This document shows, one piece after another, positions 1 through 10,200 of a stretch of 64,000 nt of DNA (within the stretch, counting starts at the first letter, position 1; each line of letters begins with the position of its first letter). The notes beneath the pieces were generated by a model. It ran no database searches. It saw only the letters and a program-made list of their open reading frames with translations, and was not told the origin of the DNA. Made by a program: the position numbers and the translations under genes. The DNA is from Verrucomicrobiaceae bacterium. GTDB lineage: Bacteria; Verrucomicrobiota; Verrucomicrobiia; Verrucomicrobiales; Akkermansiaceae. The stretch lies in assembly GCA_027487435.1 (NCBI GenBank), contig JAIYDP010000246.1, positions 96,387 through 160,386 of the forward strand. Direction: 5' to 3'.

Positions 1-567
1 AGGAAATATCGGCATGAGCAAGATTTGAGATTTGGGAAGTTGTTGATGAATTTCCTTCAACAAAGCAAGGATGCCATAGGCCGTGTCATAACCACGCAAT
101 TCCGGTATGCCGACATTGTTGGTGCCTATCATTAGGAGAACGACTTTGGGATTGTTTTCCTTCATGCCAGCAAGGCCACCATTCTGGAAATGCCAAAGCA
201 TGTGTTTTGTCTCGTCGCCGCTCGATCCGATATTCACGGCATTGCGTTTTTCATAAAACTCTTTCCAGACGGAGTTGCCTTCGCGAGCCCATCCGAACAC
301 GATGGAATCTCCTACCATAAGAAGATCGACCTTTTTTTCTGCTACCCATTGCGAGCGATTTTGATGATGTTTCATCCACAAGGGCCAGCCTTGTTCAACG
401 CCAGCTTCTGGTCGCGATGTGGCCATGGTTGCTGGAATCGTCTTTGCATAAGCTGGACTTTTCCATGGTAATGTTTTTGCAATCGGCGTTGATTGAGCCT
501 CAGCAGTGGGTTGGAAAAGAAAAGAAACGGTAGCCAAACATAAGCTAGAAATAATCCTGTGATTCAT
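1..567 (-). CDS. GDSL/SGNH-family esterase, secreted, 3' end off the window
   Basis: The first 189 codons of a minus-strand gene whose C-terminus lies beyond position 1. A signal peptide (MNHRIISSLCLATVSFL...AEA, residues 1-24) predicts export. Three SGNH blocks are visible: VGDSIVFGW with the candidate nucleophile Ser88, the block-II Gly in SSGDE (about residue 118), and IGTNN with Asn150. The Asp-x-x-His block that completes the active site would lie in the missing part. Family knowledge says such enzymes hydrolyse acetyl or other acyl esters, often on carbohydrates. It lies 117 bp downstream of the thioredoxin-like gene and may be the last gene of the MoxR operon or a separate unit. The ATG at 567 is the only sensible start for the signal peptide. 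Confidence 0.8.
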   Translation of the reverse strand, partial: MNHRIISSLCLATVSFLFQPTAEAQSTPIAKTLPWKSPAYAKTIPATMATSRPEAGVEQGWPLWMKHHQNRSQWVAEKKVDLLMVGDSIVFGWAREGNSVWKEFYEKRNAVNIGSSGDETKHMLWHFQNGGLAGMKENNPKVVLLMIGTNNVGIPELRGYDTAYGILALLKEIHQQLPKSQILLMPIFP

Positions 568-684
568 TTTGTTAAGACCAAATTCGGTATTCGATGAAAT
601 GCATGATAGCAAGAAAAATGGTAGGCTTATCGAAAAGGACAAATGACCCTACCCATCAAAATACAGTAGCAGTCCCTGTGCCCT

Positions 685-3366
685 TCACTCTCGATTCTTC
701 GTTCCAAGTAGCTCGCGCAGCTTGTCTCGAAATGCTTCAGCGTCATCTAAGGTTTTTGTACGCATGCTCATGCCACCGTCTGTGCCGATCTGCCTGCTGA
801 TGCAAGCTTCTACATCCACAAGTGCTTTATCGTATTCTTTGAGGGCATAATACACGCGAGCTCTGCTCATCAAATGTGGCAAATTCACTGGCTTGGGTTT
901 GATGATCTTCTTTTTGGGATTCGTTGTATCAGGCAGTTCGGTAGGGGCATAGAGTAGCGCGATACGCTTTGCTTCTTCGATGTCATTGCGCCCTAAAGCA
1001 TCCGTGACAGATTTTTCGTCATGCCATTCGATGATGTTTTGCAGCACTGGGATGACATGCCGACCTTGCGCGGCAAGTCCAGACAACATGGCCGCTATAG
1101 TTCCATCAGGCCGCAAAAGCACTGCATTGCAGCTTTTGTTTTCGGATATCACGCCAAGTTGTTGGACGAATGGATTTTTAAGTCCTCCCGGCACCAGCAA
1201 TACGGGGAAGCCGAGGTTTTGTTCGTTCGCGAAGGCTCCAACTTTCGTAGCATCATCATCAAGAAATGCCGTGAAGCCTTGCACATCTTGGGAGGCACGA
1301 TTTTCAATGAATGCTTTTAAGCCTTTCATTTCACCTAAAAGTGTTTTCATTCTTTGAACGGATCCTTCTTCCTGCTGCGCAGAATTGATCACAAGCACCG
1401 TCCACTTTCCTGCATGGTCATTCGGGAGTGTGACTTTTTTTCCATCGAGCGATTGAAACTCCGCGGTAAAACGCCTCTTACAGTCTTCCGGTTCTCCCGA
1501 TGACATAAAATAATCCTCGCGCCGACCATAAGTCCAACCTTGAACAAAGGGAACTTGGTAGAGCCAATAGCGACTGTAGCGACAGAGCATGAACGACACG
1601 GGCAACCACGTCATGGGTTGCTCAGAGAATTGCGCGAGAATGGTTTTACGCAACTCCTCGTGAAGTGCGCGATCTCCGATCTCCAATGCCAGCATCGCGG
1701 CTGCGGCCATGGCTGGACCCGAGGCTTTTTCACCGCCAACAGTGGTGAGAAAATCTGCGATCACTGTTTTTGGATTTGCATCTCTGGAACGCAAATCATC
1801 ACGAACAAGGCAATATCTCGCTAAAAGATCCACCCCAGAAGGTGGCTTGGATGCAAGAACGAGCTTCGCTTCGGCAGCGGCACGATCATAATCATCGGAC
1901 TGAGAAGTAAGTTTCCACAAACCTAACAAAGCGACAATGCGACGATTGCGCACCATCCATAGATCGGGAGCTTGCGGATGCTCCGCGATCACCTTGGCGC
2001 AGAGCTCGGCTGTTTTTTCAAAATGGGCTTTCTGCTCAATTTTTGAGATACTAAAACGCAATGGCGGCGAAACAAAACTATCTTGAATGGCGAGCAACTT
2101 TGCTTCGGGAACACTCGAAGCATCGCGCGTGAGAAGTGCTGGCGTAGCTGACGCTACGGCCTTCATCTCAGGTGGCCTCGTTGGATCCAGCGGGCCCTCA
2201 GGATCAAGCACGAGAAACTCCCCGCTGAGCAGCGAATTCATTCGGTTGGCGCTAACGGGATTTGTCCATTCGCGTGTGATTTCGACGGTAAACAAACGCG
2301 TGTAGTCTGGATCACTGGCGGACTGATCTGATTTCGGGTTATTGTTTCTGGTCGAACCTGCCATGACAAGTGCAGCTTGGCCGCTAGCACTGAGTGAAAT
2401 CAGAGCTGGAGTTTTTGCCGCAAATGCAAGATAATGAGGATCTTTTCGCCCTGCCGGTAGCTGGATGGCTGGCCAATCAATACCCAACCCACGGAGAATG
2501 CTTTCCCCTGCATCGGGCAATTGATCGACATTGAAACTTACGACTTGGATCCGTCCGAAACTTTCTGCTTGGTGTTCTTTCTGCGATGCCGCAATCGCCT
2601 TGAGATGCTTCAGACTCAGTTCATCGTTCGACCAAAAAAACAGCACCGTGGTTTTTGCCAAGCCATCCATGGGGAAGCGCATTTTCTTGCCATTCGATGT
2701 TTCAAATGCACCACAGAAAGGCGCACCGATCACTTGACCTCCCAACTTGTCACGCTGGAAATCAATCATATCGACATCTCCGGCGTATCGCTCTGAAATC
2801 ACTTGCTGCAATTCATTGACGAGCCGAGTGTCCCCCATTTCGAGCGCCATCACGATCGCGACTTTCACCGCCTTCGTTTCGACTGTCGTGCCGCGATACT
2901 TTTCCACGAGTGGCATCAGTGCGCTTGCGCGCGCTCGAACATCAGCGCCCTTACGAACCATCTCGCTTTGGGAGAGCAAAAGATCTGCATCAAAACGTAA
3001 TGAAGCATATTCATCAGGCGCGGTTGCAAGTTGCTTGGCGGTTTCAAGAAATGCGGCGCGATTTTCGGCGGAGCCATCCGCTGCGACCAATTCCTTCTGC
3101 GCATGTAATAACATTCCTAGCACCACAAATCGATTCGGTGCTGTAGCATGATCCTTGAGTAACTCCCCCGCATCTTTGATCATGCGCTTCACCGCCAGTC
3201 GCTTGCGAGCGGGCGAAGATTCGTCCTTGCTGCTAGATGAAGCAGCCTCAAGCTTGATGATTTTCTCGGCAGGAATGGGTGCGGCTTGGGCGTAAGTGCT
3301 TGGCACGTACGCACAACTCAGCACGGCGATCAATGGCGCGATGCGAAAATGAATAAGGTACTTCAT
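685..3366 (-). CDS. Secreted protein with two thioredoxin-like domains lacking CxxC, plus TPR-like helices
   Basis: An 893-residue exported protein (signal peptide MKYLIHFRIAPLIAVLSCAY...YAQA). Two segments, about residues 215-370 and 630-770, have the strand order of redoxin/TlpA domains (for example KTTVLFFW and KWTVLVINS, each followed by an alpha/beta pattern and a PDGT or ASGQ turn). Neither has a CxxC pair at the expected site, so disulfide chemistry is unlikely. Alpha-helical TPR-like segments lie between and after them. An in-frame TTG lies 7 codons upstream at 3387; the ATG at 3366 is preferred because it begins the signal peptide directly. It starts 27 bp after the transglutaminase-like gene and is probably co-transcribed with it. 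Role unknown; a binding or scaffold function in the periplasm is possible. Confidence 0.7.
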   Translation of the reverse strand: MKYLIHFRIAPLIAVLSCAYVPSTYAQAAPIPAEKIIKLEAASSSSKDESSPARKRLAVKRMIKDAGELLKDHATAPNRFVVLGMLLHAQKELVAADGSAENRAAFLETAKQLATAPDEYASLRFDADLLLSQSEMVRKGADVRARASALMPLVEKYRGTTVETKAVKVAIVMALEMGDTRLVNELQQVISERYAGDVDMIDFQRDKLGGQVIGAPFCGAFETSNGKKMRFPMDGLAKTTVLFFWSNDELSLKHLKAIAASQKEHQAESFGRIQVVSFNVDQLPDAGESILRGLGIDWPAIQLPAGRKDPHYLAFAAKTPALISLSASGQAALVMAGSTRNNNPKSDQSASDPDYTRLFTVEITREWTNPVSANRMNSLLSGEFLVLDPEGPLDPTRPPEMKAVASATPALLTRDASSVPEAKLLAIQDSFVSPPLRFSISKIEQKAHFEKTAELCAKVIAEHPQAPDLWMVRNRRIVALLGLWKLTSQSDDYDRAAAEAKLVLASKPPSGVDLLARYCLVRDDLRSRDANPKTVIADFLTTVGGEKASGPAMAAAAMLALEIGDRALHEELRKTILAQFSEQPMTWLPVSFMLCRYSRYWLYQVPFVQGWTYGRREDYFMSSGEPEDCKRRFTAEFQSLDGKKVTLPNDHAGKWTVLVINSAQQEEGSVQRMKTLLGEMKGLKAFIENRASQDVQGFTAFLDDDATKVGAFANEQNLGFPVLLVPGGLKNPFVQQLGVISENKSCNAVLLRPDGTIAAMLSGLAAQGRHVIPVLQNIIEWHDEKSVTDALGRNDIEEAKRIALLYAPTELPDTTNPKKKIIKPKPVNLPHLMSRARVYYALKEYDKALVDVEACISRQIGTDGGMSMRTKTLDDAEAFRDKLRELLGTKNRE

Positions 3367-3393
3367 AGGCGTGGAGAAGATGGTCAACGATTC

Positions 3394-5322
3394 TTACTTC
3401 ACTGGCTTGAGTGAAAAACTTTTGAAGGTTACACCACGATTGGGGGCACGAGCAGTCATGCTGATCGTGTTTCGTCCTTCTTCGAGTTTGACTTTCAAAG
3501 GAGGCATCTGCCCCCATAGTCCCTTAGTGTAAGGAATTCCATGAGTAACTGGCTCTTCACGATTGATACGGAAAATCAATTCTTGCTTGAATGAAACGGT
3601 AGCGAGCTGTGCGGTGAGCTCGAATTCTCCTGCGGCTGGCACTTCGACCCGATACTTGACCAACTCTGGTCGGCTGCCAAGGCGACTGTAGTGAAGTTGA
3701 AAATCTTTCTCGTCCCATGATTTCATAAACAGAATCCGATCCGAAGGTTTGCGCGGGGAATAGCAGGCAACGCTGGGAATGGTGATCACGCCATCCTTGT
3801 CGGTGCCGATTTTTATGTAGTCTTCTGGAATCTCGATGGCTTTGCCGACTTCATCACCAAGCAGCTCGTCCGATTCGCCGAGTTTCATTCCGCCTGTCAA
3901 TTCCAGCGCCTTCATTTCGGCATCCTTGACCAAGGCGAGTTTTTTACAAAATGCAAGACTCTCCCAGAAACCGCCACCTACGCCGTATTTCATCAAATCG
4001 ACATCGTCCTCGCCCAGCGCATCACCGATCCATTGAGCTCGCATGACTTTGAAATATTCAGCGAAGAATTTGCGCGACTGAGATTCGAGTAAGAAATCAA
4101 GCCCCCCTTGTGGGCCGCACCATGCCTCTGACCACCATGCACCAAAACAAATCGTCCATCCTTCCGGTGTCCAGTGGCTCAACGCGCCGTGCCCTGACTG
4201 AGTGGACGCCTTCGAAGGAATGCCGAAGGCGCGCAACGAGTGCCTACCAAAAAATGCGCGCGGGCCGCAAATGCCGCCAAGAGCGAGAATCTGCTGTGTC
4301 ATGTCACCTAGCTCGGGCATATCCCCTAACAGATTTTGACCGTTCTGGTCTTTCGGACTGCCGTAAGGCACATCCGATTTGACGATGCGAGCATAACGCC
4401 ACTGGTAGTCTGGCGTGGTGATATGGTCGGGACGGTAGGTCCGCATCATCTCTCGCAACCACGTGAGCTCTGCGTTGCTGTAGGGATCATCGGTGATGAA
4501 TCGACATTCCCAGGTTGTCATGTCCTTGAAGGCGGGATCGAGTTCGCCATCGAGATAGGCTTTTTCGTAATATTTGTAGCGCTCCACTTGATCTCCACGA
4601 AAATCTGTTCGATGAACAACTCCGTAAACGCCCGTTTTGGGATTACCACCTTTCCAGGGCGTATGCAAACTCGTGCCAAGAGCCAAACGCTGAAAAATAC
4701 TACCGATTTCACGAGTTCGTTCACTGGACTGCTGGATCGCAGCATAGGTCTGCATGGCATCTCCGTATGATCCGCCATTCGCCCCACCTGCTTCAAGAAT
4801 TTGCTTCATGAGCGGCTGATTGGCCAATAGGTCATCAAGGAGCTTTTCCTGCGCTGCGCCACCTTGAGCAAACTCCGCCATGCCATGCGGTGTTGCATGC
4901 GAGAGGATGGCAATTTTCATCAATGTGGCATCGAGTTGATCACTCCCTAAAAACGCATCCAAATCGGCAAGAATCACCCGGGCCGCAGCAAGAGACTTAG
5001 CCTCGGTCTGCTCTCGAGCTTCGCTATAAATCTTTTGCTCTGCGGGCTTAGCATTTTCTCCTGGTGCCTTGAGCGCGTTCCACTCGGCACGAGCAGCCAT
5101 CAATGCGGATTTCTTTGCCTCATCCACCACGGGCAATGCTCCTTTAACTTGAGTATTCAAGCCATCGAGCAGGCTGGAGTATTTCTTGAGCAACGTTTCG
5201 CCTTTGGGAGAAAGCGGTGTTTTTTCGACCTGTTTGGGCGCAGTGTAGGCAGGCAAGCAAAGCCCGAGTGTGGCCACTAGGGATAGCAATAAAGGTTTTT
5301 TGATCAAATCTGAAGCGTTCAT
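3394..5322 (-). CDS. Secreted transglutaminase-like protein
   Basis: A 642-residue protein with a signal peptide (hydrophobic LLLSLVATLGLCLPAYTA). The centre carries GGICGPRAFFGRHSLRAFGI followed by GHGALSHWTPEGW. This resembles the Cys and His parts of a transglutaminase-like core (Cys352, with His378 or His383 as candidate partner). The C-terminal 110 residues are beta-rich and look like a carbohydrate-binding or jelly-roll domain. In this superfamily the Cys-His-Asp triad serves cross-linking, peptidase or amide-cleaving reactions; which applies here cannot be told. It sits 42 bp downstream of the toroid-protein gene in the MoxR operon. The transglutaminase assignment rests on short motifs only. 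Confidence 0.6.
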   Translation of the reverse strand: MNASDLIKKPLLLSLVATLGLCLPAYTAPKQVEKTPLSPKGETLLKKYSSLLDGLNTQVKGALPVVDEAKKSALMAARAEWNALKAPGENAKPAEQKIYSEAREQTEAKSLAAARVILADLDAFLGSDQLDATLMKIAILSHATPHGMAEFAQGGAAQEKLLDDLLANQPLMKQILEAGGANGGSYGDAMQTYAAIQQSSERTREIGSIFQRLALGTSLHTPWKGGNPKTGVYGVVHRTDFRGDQVERYKYYEKAYLDGELDPAFKDMTTWECRFITDDPYSNAELTWLREMMRTYRPDHITTPDYQWRYARIVKSDVPYGSPKDQNGQNLLGDMPELGDMTQQILALGGICGPRAFFGRHSLRAFGIPSKASTQSGHGALSHWTPEGWTICFGAWWSEAWCGPQGGLDFLLESQSRKFFAEYFKVMRAQWIGDALGEDDVDLMKYGVGGGFWESLAFCKKLALVKDAEMKALELTGGMKLGESDELLGDEVGKAIEIPEDYIKIGTDKDGVITIPSVACYSPRKPSDRILFMKSWDEKDFQLHYSRLGSRPELVKYRVEVPAAGEFELTAQLATVSFKQELIFRINREEPVTHGIPYTKGLWGQMPPLKVKLEEGRNTISMTARAPNRGVTFKSFSLKPVK

Positions 5323-5364
5323 CGGTGGAAGTAGCTGTATTACGTAAAAGCAGTGGGAAAAATA

Positions 5365-6432
5365 TCAACGCTGGTAAATCGGGATATAGCAATGTGGCGC
5401 ACCTAGAATGATGATTGCCATGGGAGTGTTGCTTGGATAGTCATTTTCTTTTTCATTCCATGATCCGTTCGGTTTTTGCAACTGAATCAACGAATCGCGA
5501 ATTTTCGGATACCACTTGGCATAATGATCTCCGCCTGACTGAATCATAGCGGAAATCGCATAGTAATGAGCGTAGTAGTAATAGCCGATTTCCTGACGAG
5601 TGAATACTTTCGGATTATTTTCAAGATAGCGAATGGCAGCAGAAACCCACTCCGTATCCCGCTTGCCGCAGAGTTGAGCCGCATAAGCTCCACCTGCGGT
5701 GCAGGCGATCGTTGTGCCGGTGTTACCTTGATAGCCAAAGCCCCCCGTTGCTTCATTCCAAACTTGCTCGCGGAGGTAGCCGACCACGCGTTCAATGGTT
5801 TCGGTCGGCACCAATATTCCAGCCTGTTGCGCGGATGCGAGAGAAACAAAAACGGTAGCGGTAACCGAGGTGTCTTGCCCAGCGTCTGGCCGCGCAGAAT
5901 AGCGCCAACCACCAAGCGGACTTTGTGCGCGCAACACCACTTGCACCGCTTTTTCCAAGGCTGCTTGGATTTCCTTGTTGTCTTCCACGTCGCGGGTCAT
6001 CCCCCACAATTCCGAGAGCGCGAGAGTGAATAAACCATGTTCATACATGCCGCCTACGACTCCACTTTGCGATTCTTTGGCTTTGGTTAGCAGAAATTTC
6101 TTCGCCTTATCCAGTGGTGCCCCATAACGACCAAAACCAGGAAAGTGTCCTTTCACCATGAAGGCCATCAGACCAAGGGAAGTGCCTCCGATTTCATAAC
6201 CTCCATCTTCTCTCGACCATGAACCATTAGGGTTTTGGCTGGCGATCAAAAAGCTGAAACCTTTCTCAATGGCACGATCTGCCGCTTCCGTTAGCTCTGT
6301 CGGACTTACTTCTTCCGCATTCTCTTGTGCCGAAATTTCTTGGGCCCAAAGCACAAGAGGCTGGAGACAAGCTGCCAGAACACTTAATACGATGGTAAAG
6401 TTTCTCAAATTTTTGAAGTGGATGATGTTCAT
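5365..6432 (-). CDS. Terpenoid-cyclase/prenyltransferase-like toroid protein, secreted
   Basis: A 355-residue exported protein built from alpha-alpha repeats of the squalene-cyclase/prenyltransferase type. QNPNGSW, GGWRYSARPDAGQDTSV and QKPNGSWNE are the typical QxxxGSW-like repeat signatures. The DxDD motif of true squalene-hopene cyclases is not seen, nor an obvious thioester CGEQ motif as in alpha-macroglobulins, so a binding or structural role is more likely than terpene chemistry. The ATG at 6432 is chosen because it directly precedes the hydrophobic leader (NFTIVLSVLAACL). A longer frame from 6483 would overlap the upstream gene. It starts one base after the stop of the SASA esterase gene, so translational coupling is likely. 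Such toroid proteins are known companions of MoxR/DUF58 operons in PVC bacteria. Confidence 0.75.
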   Translation of the reverse strand: MNIIHFKNLRNFTIVLSVLAACLQPLVLWAQEISAQENAEEVSPTELTEAADRAIEKGFSFLIASQNPNGSWSREDGGYEIGGTSLGLMAFMVKGHFPGFGRYGAPLDKAKKFLLTKAKESQSGVVGGMYEHGLFTLALSELWGMTRDVEDNKEIQAALEKAVQVVLRAQSPLGGWRYSARPDAGQDTSVTATVFVSLASAQQAGILVPTETIERVVGYLREQVWNEATGGFGYQGNTGTTIACTAGGAYAAQLCGKRDTEWVSAAIRYLENNPKVFTRQEIGYYYYAHYYAISAMIQSGGDHYAKWYPKIRDSLIQLQKPNGSWNEKENDYPSNTPMAIIILGAPHCYIPIYQR

Positions 6433-6433
6433 A

Positions 6434-7231
6434 TCACTGTTCTTTCGTGTTTCTTGGTTTGTTAGATTTTTTAACTCGTTCAATCATCTCGATGGCTTTC
6501 GATGCAAAGCGCTCACCTAATTTCTCTGATGCATCCATTCCATAATGCAAATTACCGGAAGCGTTTGGATCTTCATCAATAAAGTCATCAGTATCGATCC
6601 ACTCTCCCTCATCATGATCTTCTGCAAGCTTTACCTGCACCTCGCGCATCTTAGTCCAGTGTGGACTTTTCTGATTATTCATATCGAAGTCGCTTAAACG
6701 GCCAATCACAAACTTCATGTCATCACTTTTCAAATCGCTCTTGAGTCGATTGAAGAGCTTCATGAAACTTTCCGCATAAGCCTCCGAGTAACCTTTGGCA
6801 GCATCGGACTCTCCTTGCATCCAGATGAATGTGACCGTGGCAAAGGTTTTATCACCCGCCGCAAGTTTGACCGCGTCAAGCAAAGGTTTATAAAGACTGC
6901 CATGATCGGCCTTTTCTTGCTCGCTCGGCTTATGATGATCCGGAAAACGATAGTCAAAACACCAATAACGAATGCCTCTGCCACTCTTCATGCTCATCGC
7001 GACGGTTACGTTGTCATTGCCGAATGCATCTTCTACTTTAGCGGAAAAGCCCTTAACTAGGTTACCCGTCATGTTCGATTGACCCGATAGAATGAACAAA
7101 TGATTTTCGAGCTTTGGCGCAACATCAGGCGTAGTAAGTTGTCCCATCACCGGAACGCCATGGATACTAGCAACGACAAGAACCAATCTTGTAAATGCTG
7201 CAAAATCGATGCGATGAATGAATTTGATCAT
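6434..7231 (-). CDS. SASA-type carbohydrate O-acetylesterase (sialate O-acetylesterase-like)
   Basis: A 265-residue secreted SGNH esterase. After the leader it shows LFILSGQSNMTG with nucleophile Ser52, the block WMQGESDA, and GNLHYGMDASEKLG near the C-terminus carrying the likely catalytic His. This is the layout of the sialate-O-acetylesterase/CE6 superfamily, which removes acetyl groups from sugars. The length fits a single-domain enzyme. Its ATG overlaps the stop of the 1501-residue protein gene by four bases (ATGA), so the two are translationally coupled. It is the only clear enzyme in the middle of the MoxR operon. The exact substrate cannot be deduced. Confidence 0.85.
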   Translation of the reverse strand: MIKFIHRIDFAAFTRLVLVVASIHGVPVMGQLTTPDVAPKLENHLFILSGQSNMTGNLVKGFSAKVEDAFGNDNVTVAMSMKSGRGIRYWCFDYRFPDHHKPSEQEKADHGSLYKPLLDAVKLAAGDKTFATVTFIWMQGESDAAKGYSEAYAESFMKLFNRLKSDLKSDDMKFVIGRLSDFDMNNQKSPHWTKMREVQVKLAEDHDEGEWIDTDDFIDEDPNASGNLHYGMDASEKLGERFASKAIEMIERVKKSNKPRNTKEQ

Positions 7232-10200
7232 TTTGCCACTTTCTCGTAATAATCTTTAAGCATCGCGCGGAATTCCAGCGGAAGCTCTCTTGCAAAGTTC
7301 TGGTTGAGAGCGGCACGATTCCGCGTGCCCAGCACCTCCCACTCCGTGCGCTTATCTTTTGGTGCTTCGCCACTTACGAAGTCCGATACACTTCCTACCA
7401 AATCAGATACGGTGAGATCATCCGTTTCCGACTCTGATGGAACAGGCTCCGATACCATTGGTGGTTTGAGAGAAGTATCTAACACGAGTGCTTGCTCGAT
7501 GATAAACTGTCGAAGCGCTTCGTCGGCGATGGTGAGGTATCGAATGGCTTCATCGCGCGTGGTTGACTGCATGACGGTTTGTGTATGTTGCTGCGCTTTG
7601 ACTAACAACGGATGCGGTACTTCCACTTGAATCAGTTTTAAATATTTCGGATCGAGCTTGATCTGCCGTTTCTTGCATTCAGCCATGGCATCGTCTTTAC
7701 CAAAACGTGCGAGTAGGAAAATTTGCCTCTGATCACTCGCGAGAGCCAGCGCGTCTAACAAAATTGGCAATTCTGGCGGCGATGTCGAAAGCACTTCGAC
7801 GATCGAGAGGCCGTGAAGCATGGTGATGACAGTGAAAATCTGTTCTTCGTTTTCCTTGAGCACGGCTTCCGCCAGTTTCATTTGCTCGACTGCGGCAGCG
7901 GCATCGCCTGATTTGCCGAGACGCAGTGCTTCAGCCATCAATTCTGCAGCTTTGGTGAATTCGGCTGTTCCAGGAGCTTCGGTGACGACGATTGGCTCAG
8001 TGGTTTTCTGCAATTGCTGAAGTCGAGCGGTTTCCTGTTTGATACGGAGCACTTTGTAGTTCTCCAAGCTGCCCATGATGGACTTAAGAGTCTGGCCTTG
8101 TGCAACAGCAGATTTTTGTAGGTTTTCCAATCGGGTAACAACATCGGCAGTCATCGACTCTGGCTTTGCTTCGAGCGCTAGCCGAATTTGTGTTTGATCG
8201 GATTCTAACACCGCCAGATCCGTCATCGATTCGTGAAGATACTGAATCATTTCTGCCAAGTAGTTGGTTTGCTCTCTAACGGATTGAATCAGAACCTGTA
8301 CTTTGCCTAGGGAATCGGCGGCGACTTGCTGTGCATCCACGGCATCTTCGAAGTCGCCATCTTCGATTGCAGCAATCGCATCTTCCATATCAGACCCTGC
8401 AAACAAAAGAGCAGAACCCGCATCCAATCTTGCCGCCACGGCATCCAGTAACGGCGCAACGTCCGTGAGACATTGAAGCATGTTTTTCATCAAAGGAAGT
8501 ATGTCCTTTGCGCTATCTTCATCGGCATCTTCCGTAGCAGCGATCAAATCGTTTTGTTGATCCACAATGTCCTGCGTCGCTTCAAACGAACGACTCACGG
8601 AGCGATGGAACGAGAAAATGTCCTGCAACAACGTCAATCTCGCATTCTGCGCTAGGATCAATTCTTTTGCTGCGATCAATGCATTGGAGGCATCTTCTTG
8701 AGCGACAGCTGCTTCATCGGCATTGCCGGAGTCAAGCGATGCCGCCGCACTCGTCATGGTGGCAATCACTCGTTCCATTCGGTTCAAAAGTGGCTGCGTA
8801 TCCTTGCTGGGATTGGCTCGATCTTGTTCCAGCAGCTCATTTTTGAATGCGTTCATATCATTCACAAGATTCCGCTGAGATTCGGCTAAAGGCTTGGTGG
8901 GCTTCTCGTCCAGTGTTGCTTCAAAAATACCAATTTGTCGATTTTCGCAGTCTTCAATGCGCGCGATGCGGGTGATGGAGTTCGAAACCATTACGGTCAG
9001 GCCTTTCGTTTGCATCGCCAATTCAGACGACCATGCATTGAGAATGGTTGTGAGTTCTTGGAAGGGCTTCTCGGTGGCTTGGAGTTTTGCAACAACATCG
9101 CTTTTTCGTCCACCTTCGAGCATGGCAAGCGCTTCGTTGATTCCCTTTTCCGTAGCGGCACGCAGGGCATCCACCGGAGGCGGCATAGGCATGGCTTGAT
9201 CAAACAAACGTGTTCGTGCCGCAGGTATGGTTGAAATGAGAGCCTGTAGCAGAGGCTTGCGGATGAGTTTCAAACGAGTCTCTAGCTCTGCGCGCTTAGC
9301 AACATATTGATCTTCTGTTAGAGAGTCACATTCTTCTCGGAGTTTGACGAATTGATCTAGCAGGGAAATAAGAAGATCGCGGTTTGCTGTCGTTGCCGAA
9401 TATTCCGCACCAGTGCGAACGCTATATTCGGCTTTCAGTAAGGGCTTCATAATCTGCAACTGTTGATCTGTCGCTTGGACGAACTCACGTTTTTCTAGCA
9501 GTGATGATGTTGCCTTCATGGTCGTTTCTGCTCCCGATTTGCGGATTTCCTTCATGCGACGCATCAGGCCAAGAACCGACATAGGACGTTTGTCATAGCG
9601 CATTCCTTGATCCAATCGCTTCAATAAATCGCCAGTCCATACGGCGAGGTCTTGTTGATATTTTGATACTTTCGCCAATTCCTGAGCATCCGCAGCAAGC
9701 GAACTTTCCGCACTACGTCCGCGAAGTTTTGCTTGCGCTTGTGCGAGCATGTTGACTTCTAAGGCGAAAACTTCACGGGCGGCATCAATACCACTCTGCA
9801 ATACAATGTTGGCCAGTTCCATCGCGGCTTGGTTAACCATCGCATTCGCAGCTGTTAGATCTGGATTGATGTTTGTTTTCTTTCGATCAATCCCTGCTTG
9901 GTCTCGTAACAAATTCGCGGCTTGGGCAATTTGCACATCGGCGATGGAATCCAATCCTGCACAGATTTTTTTGAGCGAATCGTTTTCGACAGCATCGGTA
10001 ATGTTGTTCAGGGCAAGATCGGCGAGTAGCGATCGCACTTCCGCCGAAGTTCCCTTGATTTGTTCGCGCAACATTTCTTGGCGAATGGCCTCCAATTGGC
10101 AGGTTTGAGAGAAGCTCTCCAGCTTGACATCAAGGTTTTCTACGAATGCATGTGCGGAGCGCTCTTGACGATAGATCGCACGCACTCTTGATAACAGGCG

